A stretch of DNA of 64,000 nt. It comes from Paenibacillus rhizosphaerae. Its GTDB lineage: Bacteria > Bacillota > Bacilli > Paenibacillales > Paenibacillaceae. Location of the stretch: NCBI RefSeq assembly GCF_014192015.1, contig NZ_JACHXJ010000005.1:434001-498000 (forward strand). The letters run 5' to 3'. The number at the start of each line of letters is the position of its first letter. The stretch's first letter is position 1. A program made the position numbers and the translations under genes. Below are positions 1 through 8,429 of the stretch, piece after piece. The notes below the pieces were generated by a model that worked only from the letters and a program-made list of their open reading frames with translations, did no database searches and was not told the origin of the DNA.

Positions 1-2
1 CG

Positions 3-137
3 CCGATGAAAATTTCGTTCGTTCGTGACCTGCTCGGCTTGGGTCTCGGATTTATCTTTGGCCTGATCGCCATTGGCGTATGGCAAGTACTGGAAGGGTG
101 TTGGAAACGATGGGTACCACGTCTCAGAAGACCGTAG
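3..137 (+). CDS. C-terminal end of a membrane protein (possibly DUF5693 family), partial
   Basis: An open frame enters from the left edge and ends at TAG 135-137. The visible 44 residues contain a hydrophobic glycine-rich stretch (LLGLGLGFIFGLIAIG) followed by a short basic tail ending RLRRP, as in the last membrane helix and cytoplasmic tail of an integral membrane protein. In Paenibacillus a multi-spanning DUF5693 protein commonly precedes csaB; that identity is inferred from position only. The end overlaps the likely csaB start by 28 nt, which suggests translational coupling. Confidence 0.45.
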   Translation, partial: PMKISFVRDLLGLGLGFIFGLIAIGVWQVLEGCWKRWVPRLRRP

Positions 138-1240
138 TCATCTCCGGATACTACGGGTTCCGGAACAGCGGGGATGAGGCGGTGCTCCAATCGATCTTAA
201 CCGCTCTGGAGGAGCGGGGGAAGGCAGCCGGTATTCCGATTCGGCCGGTGGTCCTCTCCATCGATCCCGAGTGGACCAAGGCCACCTACGGCGTGGACGC
301 GGTACACCGGATGAAGCTGGGCGAGGTGAGACAGGCGCTGAAGGTAAGCTCAGGCCTGATCAGCGGCGGCGGCAGTCTGCTGCAGGATGCCACCAGCTCC
401 AAGACGATCCCTTATTATCTCGGGGTGATCAAGCTGGCCCAGTGGCTGAAGAAGCCGGTCTTTATCTACTCGCAAGGGATTGGACCCGTCAATCGGAAGC
501 TGTTTCATCCATTCATCAAAAGCGTGTTTAACCAATGTGAATATATATCGGTTCGGGATCAGGAATCGGCGCACCTGCTGGAACGCATGGGCCTGGGCTG
601 GAACCGGGTTCAGGTCGTGCCTGACCCGGTCATGGGATTGACGACCGGCGGCCAGGAGCCGGAACGGCTGCAGCAGGACGCCGAACGTCCGCTGCCGGTG
701 ATCGGCATCTCGGTCCGGTATTGGGATCCGGAACGCCGGGAGCTGCAGGCGATGGCCGACGGGCTGGGCAAGCTGTGCCAGGAGCAGGCCGTGCATCTGC
801 GCTTCCTGCCGTTCCATCTGCCGGACGACGTGAAAGCGTCGCAGGAGATTATCGACCGGATGGGCGATGTATCCGCGAACGGCAGCGTCGTGTCGATGTG
901 CCGCGATGCGGTACATCCGCAGGAGATGCTGGCCGAGGTTGGCCGCTGCGACGTCGTCATCGGCATGAGGCTGCACAGCCTCATCTATGCCGCGAATCAG
1001 CTGGTGCCGATGATCGGGGTGTCCTATGATCCGAAGATCGATAACTTTTTGAAGCGGCTGGATCTGGAGCCTGTAGGGACAAGCGCTTCGCTGGCGCCTG
1101 AGGCGCTGAAGAGCGAGGTGTCTCGCCTGCTGAGCGAGAGCGGCCTCTGGCAGGAGGCAAACCGCGAGCGCATCGCGGTGCTGAAGGAAGAGGCGCAGGC
1201 TCCGGCGCAGCATATTATTGATTTTTTGCAGCAGCAATAA
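110..1240 (+). CDS. csaB: CsaB, polysaccharide pyruvyl transferase
   Basis: CsaB transfers a pyruvyl ketal from phosphoenolpyruvate to the secondary cell wall polymer, making the ligand that SLH domains bind. Visible family features are the N-terminal GYYGFRNSGDEAVLQ nucleotide-sugar-transferase-like loop, SGGGSLLQD, the YSQGIGP turn, the C-terminal GMRLHSLIYA motif and a final SYDPKI segment. The length (376 aa) is normal for the polysaccharide pyruvyl transferase family. I prefer ATG 110, with GGAAGG at 92-97, over the upstream ATG at 80, which has no Shine-Dalgarno sequence and would lengthen the overlap with the preceding gene. The neighbours fit: two wall-polymer synthesis genes follow directly, and three SLH proteins needing this ligand lie within 18 kb. 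Confidence 0.93.
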   Translation: MGTTSQKTVVISGYYGFRNSGDEAVLQSILTALEERGKAAGIPIRPVVLSIDPEWTKATYGVDAVHRMKLGEVRQALKVSSGLISGGGSLLQDATSSKTIPYYLGVIKLAQWLKKPVFIYSQGIGPVNRKLFHPFIKSVFNQCEYISVRDQESAHLLERMGLGWNRVQVVPDPVMGLTTGGQEPERLQQDAERPLPVIGISVRYWDPERRELQAMADGLGKLCQEQAVHLRFLPFHLPDDVKASQEIIDRMGDVSANGSVVSMCRDAVHPQEMLAEVGRCDVVIGMRLHSLIYAANQLVPMIGVSYDPKIDNFLKRLDLEPVGTSASLAPEALKSEVSRLLSESGLWQEANRERIAVLKEEAQAPAQHIIDFLQQQ

Positions 1241-1259
1241 AGGATAAGGTGATTATAGC

Positions 1260-2024
1260 GTGAACCAACCAAGCCAAGTGCCCACGGTGCCGATTTTCGG
1301 CATACCGGTGAGCCGATGGGGCATGACCGATACCGTTCAATATTTAACCGGACTCATCCAGTCGGGTGAGCGCCGGCCGCATCAGATCATTACCGCCAAT
1401 CCTATTATGGTGATGACGGCCCTTCAGGACCCTGCTTACATGGACGTCATGAAGGGAGCCGATCTGCTCGTCCCGGACGGGACGGGAGTGGTATGGGCGG
1501 CGGATAAAGCCGGATCGCCCGTGAAGGAACGCGTTGCAGGTTTTGACCTCCTACATGAATTGATGAGGGTCGGAGAAGACTATCACTGGAAAGTGTATTT
1601 GCTCGGCTCGACGTCCGAAGTGATTCAGGCGACCGCGGAGCGGTTACATTTGCAGTATCCGGGGGTTCAAATCTCGGGATTTCGTGATGGCTACTTTTCC
1701 CAAGAGCAGGACGCCGATGTGATCGCGGCGATCCGTGAAGCAGAGCCGGACATCCTGTTCGTGGCACGTGCCGTGGATACGCAGGAGCCGTGGATCTCGC
1801 GTTACAAGGAGCAGCTCGGCGTACCGGTCATGATGGGCGTCGGCGGAAGCTTCGACGTCATTTCCGGCAAGTCCAAGCGGGCTCCCAAGCTGTTCCAGCA
1901 GCTGCGGGCGGAGTGGTTATACCGCCTGCTGAAGGAGCCGACGCGAGCCAAAAGAATGCTTGCGCTGCCGAAATTCGTAGTGAAAGTGCTGCGGGATAAA
2001 GAAAACCTGACAAAACCCAGATAA
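1260..2024 (+). CDS. WecG/TagA/CpsF-family glycosyltransferase (GT26)
   Basis: A membrane-associated glycosyltransferase of the family that adds the second sugar (ManNAc in wall teichoic acid linkage units) to undecaprenyl-PP-GlcNAc. Family marks are TANPIMVM near residue 40, the VPDGTGVVWA segment carrying the conserved catalytic-type Asp, and the C-terminal WLYRLLKEPTRAKRM membrane-associating region. The usual G-x-PKQE-x-W loop reads ARAVDTQEPW here: Gln and Glu are kept but the Pro-Lys/Arg is lost. The start is GTG 1260 with AAGGATAAGG just upstream, 19 nt after the csaB stop, so it is cotranscribed with csaB. Together with the next gene it probably builds the polymer that CsaB pyruvylates; the exact sugar cannot be told from sequence. 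Confidence 0.88.
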   Translation: MNQPSQVPTVPIFGIPVSRWGMTDTVQYLTGLIQSGERRPHQIITANPIMVMTALQDPAYMDVMKGADLLVPDGTGVVWAADKAGSPVKERVAGFDLLHELMRVGEDYHWKVYLLGSTSEVIQATAERLHLQYPGVQISGFRDGYFSQEQDADVIAAIREAEPDILFVARAVDTQEPWISRYKEQLGVPVMMGVGGSFDVISGKSKRAPKLFQQLRAEWLYRLLKEPTRAKRMLALPKFVVKVLRDKENLTKPR

Positions 2025-2137
2025 AAAGATGAAATCGTCTTGAATAACCCAATATTTTGCGAAAAAACGGGATTGGTTTTATTTTTCGATCAGAGTATAA
2101 TTCAATCCGGTAGAACAATTGGGGGTTGAACAATCAC

Positions 2138-3259
2138 ATGTTAATGCTAGCCATCATCGGATGTATCGTGTCACTCATCCTGGCACTGGTCCTGACGCCG
2201 CTCGTCAAGAAGCTGGCGGTGAAGATCGGAGCCGTGGACGTACCGAATGCCCGAAAAGTGCATACGCGAATTATGCCTAGGCTTGGCGGTTTAGCCATAT
2301 ATCTTGCTTTTATATTAGCCATGTTCGCAGTCCTTCCGTTTGTCGCCGATCATTTCACGATGCGGGATTCCAACTTTATTAAGGCATTCCTGCTGGGCGG
2401 AACGCTGATCGTGCTGATCGGCGCGCTCGACGACCGCTTCGAACTGTCGGCCAAGGTGAAGCTGCTCGGGCAGATCATTGCTGCTTGCGTAGTCGTGTTT
2501 GGATTCGATATCAAAGTGGACTTTGTAAATATTCCGTTTGCTGATAACTATTCTTCGCTGGAAAACTGGATTTCCATTCCGCTGACCATCATCTGGATTA
2601 TCGGCGTAACGAACGCCATTAACCTCATCGACGGTCTCGACGGCTTGGCAGCCGGCGTATCCGGCATCGCGATCGGCACCATCCTCGTGATGTCCCTGCT
2701 GATGGGCAACATGATGGTTGCCATGCTGTGTCTCTTGCTTCTCGGCGCCATCGTCGGATTTCTGTATTTCAATTTCCATCCGGCCAAGATTTTCATGGGG
2801 GACACGGGGTCGCTGTTCCTGGGCTTCTGTCTGGCGATGCTCTCCCTGCTTGGATTCAAGCAGATTGCGATCATCTCGTTTATCACCCCACTGATCATCA
2901 TCGGCGTGCCGCTGTCGGATACGTTCTTTGCGATCATCCGCCGCTGGATGCAGAAGAAACCGATCTTCGCACCGGACAAGGGCCACCTGCATCACTGCCT
3001 TCGCGAAATCGGCTTCAGCCACCGCCAGTCGGTGCTGATCGTGTACGGTATCGCCGCGTTCTTCGGCGTCCTGGCGGTCATCCAGTCGTCGGCGGCGATG
3101 TATGAAGCGAACTGGGTCACGTTCGTCGTGATCTGTGTCATGATGTTCTTCCTGCAAATCGGCGCAGAGATCATCGGCCTCGTCGGCAAGACGAAGCGGC
3201 CGATCCTGAATCTGATCGCAAGGCTGCGGATGAAGGTTAGTGAGAACCGTCATAATTAG
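2138..3259 (+). CDS. tagO: MraY/WecA-family undecaprenyl-phosphate sugar-1-phosphate transferase (TagO-like)
   Basis: A polytopic membrane enzyme that starts wall-polymer synthesis by moving a GlcNAc-1-phosphate-type group from its UDP sugar to undecaprenyl phosphate. About eleven hydrophobic helices are visible. Family motifs are the cytoplasmic DDR (GALDDRFEL), NLIDGLDGLAAG, the FMGDTGSLFLG loop and KGHLHHCLREIG, corresponding to the HIHH-type loop. ATG 2138 is preferred (GGGGG 12 nt upstream); TTG 2126 is possible but sits directly on the G run. It lies 113 nt after the TagA-type gene and is followed by an intrinsic terminator, so csaB-tagA-tagO appears to be a unit. The symbol is by family; a WecA-like role for another polymer is possible. 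Confidence 0.88.
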   Translation: MLMLAIIGCIVSLILALVLTPLVKKLAVKIGAVDVPNARKVHTRIMPRLGGLAIYLAFILAMFAVLPFVADHFTMRDSNFIKAFLLGGTLIVLIGALDDRFELSAKVKLLGQIIAACVVVFGFDIKVDFVNIPFADNYSSLENWISIPLTIIWIIGVTNAINLIDGLDGLAAGVSGIAIGTILVMSLLMGNMMVAMLCLLLLGAIVGFLYFNFHPAKIFMGDTGSLFLGFCLAMLSLLGFKQIAIISFITPLIIIGVPLSDTFFAIIRRWMQKKPIFAPDKGHLHHCLREIGFSHRQSVLIVYGIAAFFGVLAVIQSSAAMYEANWVTFVVICVMMFFLQIGAEIIGLVGKTKRPILNLIARLRMKVSENRHN

Positions 3260-3300
3260 GGTAAGATAAGAGCGTTATGCAATTATATATAAAGTAAGCG

Positions 3301-3331
3301 AACGTCGCACCTGAGGGTGCGGCGTTTTTTT
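3301..3331 (+). terminator. Intrinsic terminator after the tagO-like gene
   Basis: CGTCGCACC (3303-3311), loop TGAG, GGTGCGGCG (3316-3324), then seven T. This is a nine-pair stem with one G-T pair. Confidence 0.9.
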
Positions 3332-3372
3332 GTGCCCTTCAATTCATAAAGGGGGGACTTTTTTTCTAATTT

Positions 3373-3389
3373 TACCTAAAAAATAGGTA
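3373..3389 (+). promoter_or_regulatory. Perfect inverted repeat TACCTA-N5-TAGGTA upstream of SLH gene
   Basis: TACCTA and TAGGTA separated by five A, 100 nt before the SLH-protein start. It is too short and AT-rich for a terminator and resembles a dimeric repressor site; no regulator is assigned. TAGGTAG also occurs once just after the -10 of the S-layer promoter (8231-8237). Confidence 0.35.
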
Positions 3390-3489
3390 GAAAGTATCCG
3401 ATACAAAGAGTAGAGAATCAATTGGAATTTCCAGTCATGATTACCGGAAATCTCACAAAAGTTAGGCGAAAAGGAGAGATCAAACATTT

Positions 3490-6400
3490 ATGCACCGCAT
3501 TAAGAAGACGTATGTCTGGATCATGCTTATGGCATTGATCGTTTCATTGTTTCCTGCAGGTTTAGCTCAGCCTGTGCATGCAGCGCCCGCGCAGCCGGCC
3601 ACATATTTTATACCGGATGACTTGGATCTGCGAAAAACTTCTTTATTAACGACTGATACTTCCGGTACGCAAATCAGCAGAGAAAATGTATATGTATCCA
3701 GCAGCCCTACCCTTACAATCACCGGTACATATGCGTATGTTACTGAAGATTCGCTGAAAGCAAAAGTGGAGCAGTTGAGCTCTAAAACTCTGCAGGGCGG
3801 CGGTATTGAGTGGGTAACGGATTCGGCCCATTTTAAAGACGGGAATATTACGAAGGATACTTCGTCTTCGGCCCAAAAATTTAAAGCGACAAACTTATCC
3901 CTGTTCCCTGGGTTCAACAAGATTACCTTGTCAGGCTCGCAAAACGGAATTACCCGCTCTGACGTGTTCTACGTTTTGTTTGACCAAGTACCTTATGTCC
4001 AAAACCTGAAGCTGCTGGGATCCAGCCTTGGGGAGATTTATCTCAATGAAGGGACTCAGGTTGTCTCGGACAAGCAGTCCGTAACCCTTCAAGGGGATGT
4101 CAAAAATGCAACGGATGTTACTGTAGCCGTGAACAGCGATACGCCACTGGTATCGACGTTAACGCAAACGGGTAAGTTCTTTTCCCCTGCGTTGAAACTG
4201 AAAACGGGTCTTAACACGCTGACGATTACGATCAAAAATGGCTCAGACTCGGTATCTGTAACGCGTGAAGTATACTACTATGACAAGAACAGTCCGTTCG
4301 TAACGTTGGACATGAACTATAACGGTAAGGATTACAACCTGTTGAATAACACGCCAACCGTTACTGATAACGGCCAAAATGGAACGCCTTCGGGTACGTT
4401 AACCGCAAGAGTTCTCCTTGATGACACAGGAAAGCCGTTTAAAGATGCGGGTACTGTATTGATCGATAACAATATTTTAACTCCAAATACGGACTACTCT
4501 GTATTAGATGAAGTTGCAATTCCAGCACCAGACGGAGTAACACCAGCTTATCGTCTTGTTACATTTAAAGTGAACTCGCTAGCCTTTGCTGCTGGTGTTG
4601 TAGCACAGAAAATTAAGCTCGGTGTTTCCTACGACAACAAGATTGATGCCGCTACCGATTTGATATTCAAATACCTGCCTGGTGAGGTCGGCATTACGAA
4701 TATGAAATACCTGAAGGGCTATCAGGAAGGCAATACACTGGCCGATACAAGTGTACTGCCGTTGGATGGAACGGAACTTGAGTCCGACTCCTTCTACGTG
4801 CTCGTCCAAGCAGACCAGAATTTAGATGGCATCACCCCGCAGCCGGTGTTGAAGGCCGAGTACCTTCCTACGGGCAGCGTAAATGTAACTAAGGCTGGCT
4901 CGCAACCATCTGATTTGGCCAAGAACGAAGTCGTATACAAAGTAACCGGATTCTCCAACGGCAAGCAGCAGGTGAGATTCCAATTCAATGACTCCAGCGC
5001 TTATTATACGGTCAATATCACATATGCCACGAAGAACTATATTTATGTAGAAAATCTTTACGACGGACAGACGTTTGAAATTGACTCCAGCAAGGGAACT
5101 TCGTCGATTCGGCTGAAGGGTGAATACCGAGATTTTGAAAACATCTCAAATGCCGAATTGTTCGTCAACGGACTTACGGGAGCTGACTTGAAGCTCAGTA
5201 CACCTTTTAAAATTGACAATACAACCAAGACCTTTGATTTAAATCTTACGGTTGATGTATCGGGTCCTCTTTATTATGGAGAGAACCGGATTGTTCTGAC
5301 TGGCTCTTCGATGGACGGCAAAGGTAACACTCGCAGCGTCCGCAAGGAACTCCGGATTTATATCGTAGATACGAATGTTTCGAATATTACAACGTTCCAG
5401 CCTTCCATTGCGGATGATGCAAACCGCGAATCGTTCAGCCAATTGAACTTGGGACAGACGACAAGCAATCCGAAGCTGGATAAAATTCTGGAACGTTCGC
5501 CGCTGTTCGAATATAAGGACAATATTTATGAGACGAGCCAATTGAAATACGACTTGGTGATTCAAGGCGGCGGCGCGAAAATCATCAACCTGAACCTCGG
5601 ATCGCAAAAATTCTTCTCGTCTTTGGATCAAAATATTGATCTATCGAAAGTGACATCAGGAACAACAGAGATCAAAACAGACAAGTTCCAGTACAATGGC
5701 AAGGATTATGACTATGATCTGGCCATGATCGATGGGAAGTTCCTGCTGCGGATTCGAAACATTCCGTTTGAAGCACTGGGAAGTCATGTCTACAATCTGG
5801 AGCTGATCAACAGTACAGGAGCGCGCTCCAGCCAGCGTCTAGAGATTACGCGTGTCGTGGCACCGTTCCGTATTTTGTCCCCGAAAGCAACAGTAGGGGA
5901 TCAGATCGTGGTGAATAAAAACTTTGTCCGTTTCGATATCGAGGCTGAGGGAGCCACTCAGGTTCTGATTAACAAAAACCTGGCTACCAAGAGAACGGAT
6001 ATGAATGACCGCTTCTTCTATGATTTTGTAGGACTCAAACCGGATAAGTCTACGAGTATCAAAATTGATATTGTGAGAGACACACAGACTATTACTCAAA
6101 CGGTAAATGTGTATTACACCAGCGCTGTGACCGTGGACTCTCAATACATGACGGAAAAACCGGCAACCAAGTACAGTGCATTCAATAAAGCGTTGGAGCT
6201 TGCCTTCCCGAAAGGTACCGTGCTGAAATCGGCGAACGTCGGTGTAGGGGAAGTCGCTAAGTTTTATCCTGATAACAAGTATCTGTTCGGCATTGCCGAT
6301 CCGAAAGACGGAGTCCTGGAAAGAAAGAACGATTACGGTGACGTGATCGGCCTGAACAAGGACCAAAGAACGCCGAATGGTCAGGAAACGATCAAGCTGC

Positions 6401-7428
6401 CGGTTGATCTGTTGGAGTTCTTCAATTCCACGGCCAAGACTTACAACTTCACACGAGTATCTAACGTATATTGGATTAGCGCCGGATTAGGGGAATCAGG
6501 ATCTCCGGATACGCCTGGTTATAAGCCATCAACAAATGGATTGGCGCCATACTCTATTGAGGGTAACTTCAGAGATCTGTCGATCCTCGAGCCGGAAAGA
6601 AAAATCGTACCTTCCCAGCGGGGTACATTGACCATCGCGTTTAACCCGGACGTAGTGGATGCAGCGGGTACAACCGTGACCGTATTCCGTTTTACGGACA
6701 AAGCGGAATGGGAAAACGTCGGGGGTGCCGTAAACACTAAAGCTCATACGATTACGGTTCCTTTTGATGACTCGGGCTATTATGTCGTCATGAAGCAAAG
6801 CCGCGGATTTAGTGATATTACGAAGCATCCATGGGCGAGAGACATTCTGAATGCTCTTTATGCCAAAGGCATTATGTCCAACGTTCAAGCTGACGCCTTC
6901 GGTGCGGATGACCTGACGACACGGGGAGAATTTGCCACATTGTTGGTTAAAGGTCTCGATATTCCATTGAATTATGATAACAATGTGCAGACTTATTTCG
7001 ATATCGTACCTGGAGCCAAGACGGATACATGGGATTTCAAATACATTGAGACAGCTTCAAGAGCCGGCATCGTCACAGGTATTGGCGAAGGGTACTTTGG
7101 TGTCGAAGAACCGATTACACGTGAACAGGCTGCTGTGATGGTTGCACGTGCACTGAAACTGAAAATGCCAACGAATGATGATAAGCTTAAAGCTTCGTTG
7201 GATAAGCAGTTCCAGGATTCAGGGAAAATTGATATTTACGCGCGTCCTGGTATTTCAGCTGTTGTGAGCGCTAAAATCATGGCTGGCCAACCGATTACGA
7301 TTACCGGGCAGAAGAAACCTTCTTATAATTTAAACCCGCAGAGCAGCATGACGCGTGCGGAAGCCGGTAAGATTGCCGTTGAGCTGCTCAAGAAGAGCAC
7401 CAGCATCTTCCCTAAAAATCTAAGCTAG
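3490..7428 (+). CDS. Large exported protein with C-terminal SLH domains
   Basis: A 1312-residue secreted protein. It has an N-terminal signal peptide (basic MHRIKKTY, a hydrophobic core, and AxA-type cleavage around PVHAAPA at residues 30-35). A long beta-rich middle with repeated Ig-like segments follows, for example TLTITIKNGSDSVSVTREV near residue 250. At the C-terminus, from about residue 1105, are three SLH modules: FSDITKHPWARDILNAL, YFDIVPGAKTDTWDFKYIE with GIVTGIGEGYFG, and a degenerate third ending SSMTRAEAGKIAVELL. These modules should anchor it to the pyruvylated polymer made by the upstream cluster. The SD AAGGAGAG lies 11-12 nt before ATG 3490. It is not the major S-layer protein by architecture (SLH at the C-terminus). 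The exact function is unknown. Confidence 0.88.
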   Translation: MHRIKKTYVWIMLMALIVSLFPAGLAQPVHAAPAQPATYFIPDDLDLRKTSLLTTDTSGTQISRENVYVSSSPTLTITGTYAYVTEDSLKAKVEQLSSKTLQGGGIEWVTDSAHFKDGNITKDTSSSAQKFKATNLSLFPGFNKITLSGSQNGITRSDVFYVLFDQVPYVQNLKLLGSSLGEIYLNEGTQVVSDKQSVTLQGDVKNATDVTVAVNSDTPLVSTLTQTGKFFSPALKLKTGLNTLTITIKNGSDSVSVTREVYYYDKNSPFVTLDMNYNGKDYNLLNNTPTVTDNGQNGTPSGTLTARVLLDDTGKPFKDAGTVLIDNNILTPNTDYSVLDEVAIPAPDGVTPAYRLVTFKVNSLAFAAGVVAQKIKLGVSYDNKIDAATDLIFKYLPGEVGITNMKYLKGYQEGNTLADTSVLPLDGTELESDSFYVLVQADQNLDGITPQPVLKAEYLPTGSVNVTKAGSQPSDLAKNEVVYKVTGFSNGKQQVRFQFNDSSAYYTVNITYATKNYIYVENLYDGQTFEIDSSKGTSSIRLKGEYRDFENISNAELFVNGLTGADLKLSTPFKIDNTTKTFDLNLTVDVSGPLYYGENRIVLTGSSMDGKGNTRSVRKELRIYIVDTNVSNITTFQPSIADDANRESFSQLNLGQTTSNPKLDKILERSPLFEYKDNIYETSQLKYDLVIQGGGAKIINLNLGSQKFFSSLDQNIDLSKVTSGTTEIKTDKFQYNGKDYDYDLAMIDGKFLLRIRNIPFEALGSHVYNLELINSTGARSSQRLEITRVVAPFRILSPKATVGDQIVVNKNFVRFDIEAEGATQVLINKNLATKRTDMNDRFFYDFVGLKPDKSTSIKIDIVRDTQTITQTVNVYYTSAVTVDSQYMTEKPATKYSAFNKALELAFPKGTVLKSANVGVGEVAKFYPDNKYLFGIADPKDGVLERKNDYGDVIGLNKDQRTPNGQETIKLPVDLLEFFNSTAKTYNFTRVSNVYWISAGLGESGSPDTPGYKPSTNGLAPYSIEGNFRDLSILEPERKIVPSQRGTLTIAFNPDVVDAAGTTVTVFRFTDKAEWENVGGAVNTKAHTITVPFDDSGYYVVMKQSRGFSDITKHPWARDILNALYAKGIMSNVQADAFGADDLTTRGEFATLLVKGLDIPLNYDNNVQTYFDIVPGAKTDTWDFKYIETASRAGIVTGIGEGYFGVEEPITREQAAVMVARALKLKMPTNDDKLKASLDKQFQDSGKIDIYARPGISAVVSAKIMAGQPITITGQKKPSYNLNPQSSMTRAEAGKIAVELLKKSTSIFPKNLS

Positions 7429-7436
7429 TACGGAGA

Positions 7437-7476
7437 AGCCTCTTACCCTTAATTTATGGGAAGAGGCTATCTTTTT
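7437..7476 (+). terminator. Intrinsic terminator after SLH gene
   Basis: AGCCTCTT (7437-7444) pairs with AAGAGGCT (7461-7468), extended by partial CCC/GGG pairing, followed by a T-rich tail. Confidence 0.85.
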
Positions 7477-7490
7477 CCAATTTCAACTCT

Positions 7491-7519
7491 TTGTAATTTG
7501 TCGGAAATTAGGATACAAT
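7491..7519 (+). promoter_or_regulatory. Sigma-A-type promoter for the 113-aa gene
   Basis: TTGTAA (7491-7496), 17-nt spacer, TACAAT (7514-7519), about 40 nt before the next start codon. Confidence 0.55.
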
Positions 7520-7561
7520 GGCGTAGAACGATATTTTATCTTAGAGGGTGAAGGCAATCTT

Positions 7562-7903
7562 ATGAAACCGATCTATTCGAAGGCGCAGCTGGATTATCTG
7601 AAAGCAAAGACCAATTTTGAGAATAAAGCTAGCATTTTGGAGAAGAAAATCGAAATCACTCGGAAAACGAGAGAAGTTACGCAAGAAGTAATGGAGGGTC
7701 TCGTAATGGAGACCGGATTCCATGATGCATATAACGAGCTGGTCATTTCCGAAAACGAACTCATTGAATGGTCTCATTCGACAATCAAACACGAAAAGAC
7801 TTACCGTGAGAACAAGCAGCCGATTGAGCAAATGTACGATAACCTCAATACTAGCCCGGAAATGCGCGCTCAGATCATTCAGCTTGCCATGAAAATTCGT
7901 TAA
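7562..7903 (+). CDS. Conserved-looking hypothetical protein, 113 aa, coiled-coil rich
   Basis: I do not recognise this protein. It is highly charged, has no signal peptide or membrane segment, and is predicted by eye to be almost all helical. Residues 5-60 alternate Lys and Glu with regular hydrophobic positions (KAKTNFENKASILEKKIE), typical of a coiled coil. It is monocistronic: its own promoter lies at 7491-7519, an AGAGGGTGAAGG ribosome site precedes ATG 7562, and a terminator follows. The coding potential is convincing; the function is open. It sits between two S-layer-type genes, but nothing in it indicates export. Confidence 0.75.
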   Translation: MKPIYSKAQLDYLKAKTNFENKASILEKKIEITRKTREVTQEVMEGLVMETGFHDAYNELVISENELIEWSHSTIKHEKTYRENKQPIEQMYDNLNTSPEMRAQIIQLAMKIR

Positions 7904-7937
7904 TATTTTGTAACTTTTGACTCATTTACAGCGACCA

Positions 7938-7967
7938 ACAAGGTGCCAATCGGTGCCTTGTTTTTTT
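7938..7967 (+). terminator. Intrinsic terminator after the 113-aa gene
   Basis: AAGGUGCC-AAUC-GGUGCCUU forms an eight-pair stem (two G-U pairs) followed by a run of T from 7961. Confidence 0.85.
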
Positions 7968-8197
7968 GTTTTCCTTGTTTCAAGCAAGCAAGAAAAGGTT
8001 AATGTCTTCCAGATATTTCTTGGACAAACAGGTCTTCTGACGTCTTTTATTCATGTACGGTAACAATTTTGAAATTTTTTTAAAAAAGGTGCAACTTTTT
8101 AGAAACACACGCGTCTAAGATGTAGAGTCAATTACGATGGGTATTCAACCAACATTCACCTCAGCAAGAAAGATGTCTATTTTTTAGAAAAATTATC

Positions 8198-8226
8198 TTT
8201 ACGCTGTGTGGGGCCCATTGTATAAT
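8198..8226 (+). promoter_or_regulatory. S-layer gene promoter
   Basis: TTTACG (8198-8203), 17-nt spacer, perfect TATAAT (8221-8226). It would give a leader of about 200 nt before the main S-layer start at 8430. Upstream, 7968-8197 is AT-rich with several T and A runs and no gene. Confidence 0.7.
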
Positions 8227-8289
8227 ACTTAGGTAGGATTAGGAATCTACTCTATTTTTTGCCGCTTTCGTTAACAAGTTTACCAGTTT

Positions 8290-8306
8290 CTGTGATATCG
8301 TCACAG
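8290..8306 (+). promoter_or_regulatory. Palindrome CTGTGA-N5-TCACAG in the S-layer leader
   Basis: A perfect six-base inverted repeat around a five-base centre, about 60-75 nt downstream of the presumed transcription start. It could be an RNA hairpin in the leader or an operator of the CRP/FNR type. The latter usually has a six-base spacer, so that reading is uncertain. Confidence 0.45.
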
Positions 8307-8340
8307 ACATCATTTATATGAACCATGCTCAACTCGGGAA

Positions 8341-8429
8341 AGGGGGTGCACTGGCTAATGAGTAACAAGAGCTACCTATTTAAAGAAAACTCTAATGTGA
8401 TGAATGTTCAAGGAGGAGAAAAAAAGGTT
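8341..8429 (+). promoter_or_regulatory. Tandem in-frame translation initiation region of the S-layer gene
   Basis: A first Shine-Dalgarno sequence, AAAGGGGGTG, stands about 9 nt before ATG 8358. A second, AAGGAGG (8410-8416), precedes ATG 8430. Both ATGs are in the same frame with no stop between, so a 24-residue N-terminal extension could be made. Tandem in-frame starts are known for a Brevibacillus cell-wall protein gene. Confidence 0.55.

Noticed and set aside
8318..8365. 15-codon leader peptide upstream of the S-layer gene
   Set aside because: ATG 8318 lacks any ribosome site; it is mentioned only because its stop overlaps the first in-frame S-layer ATG.
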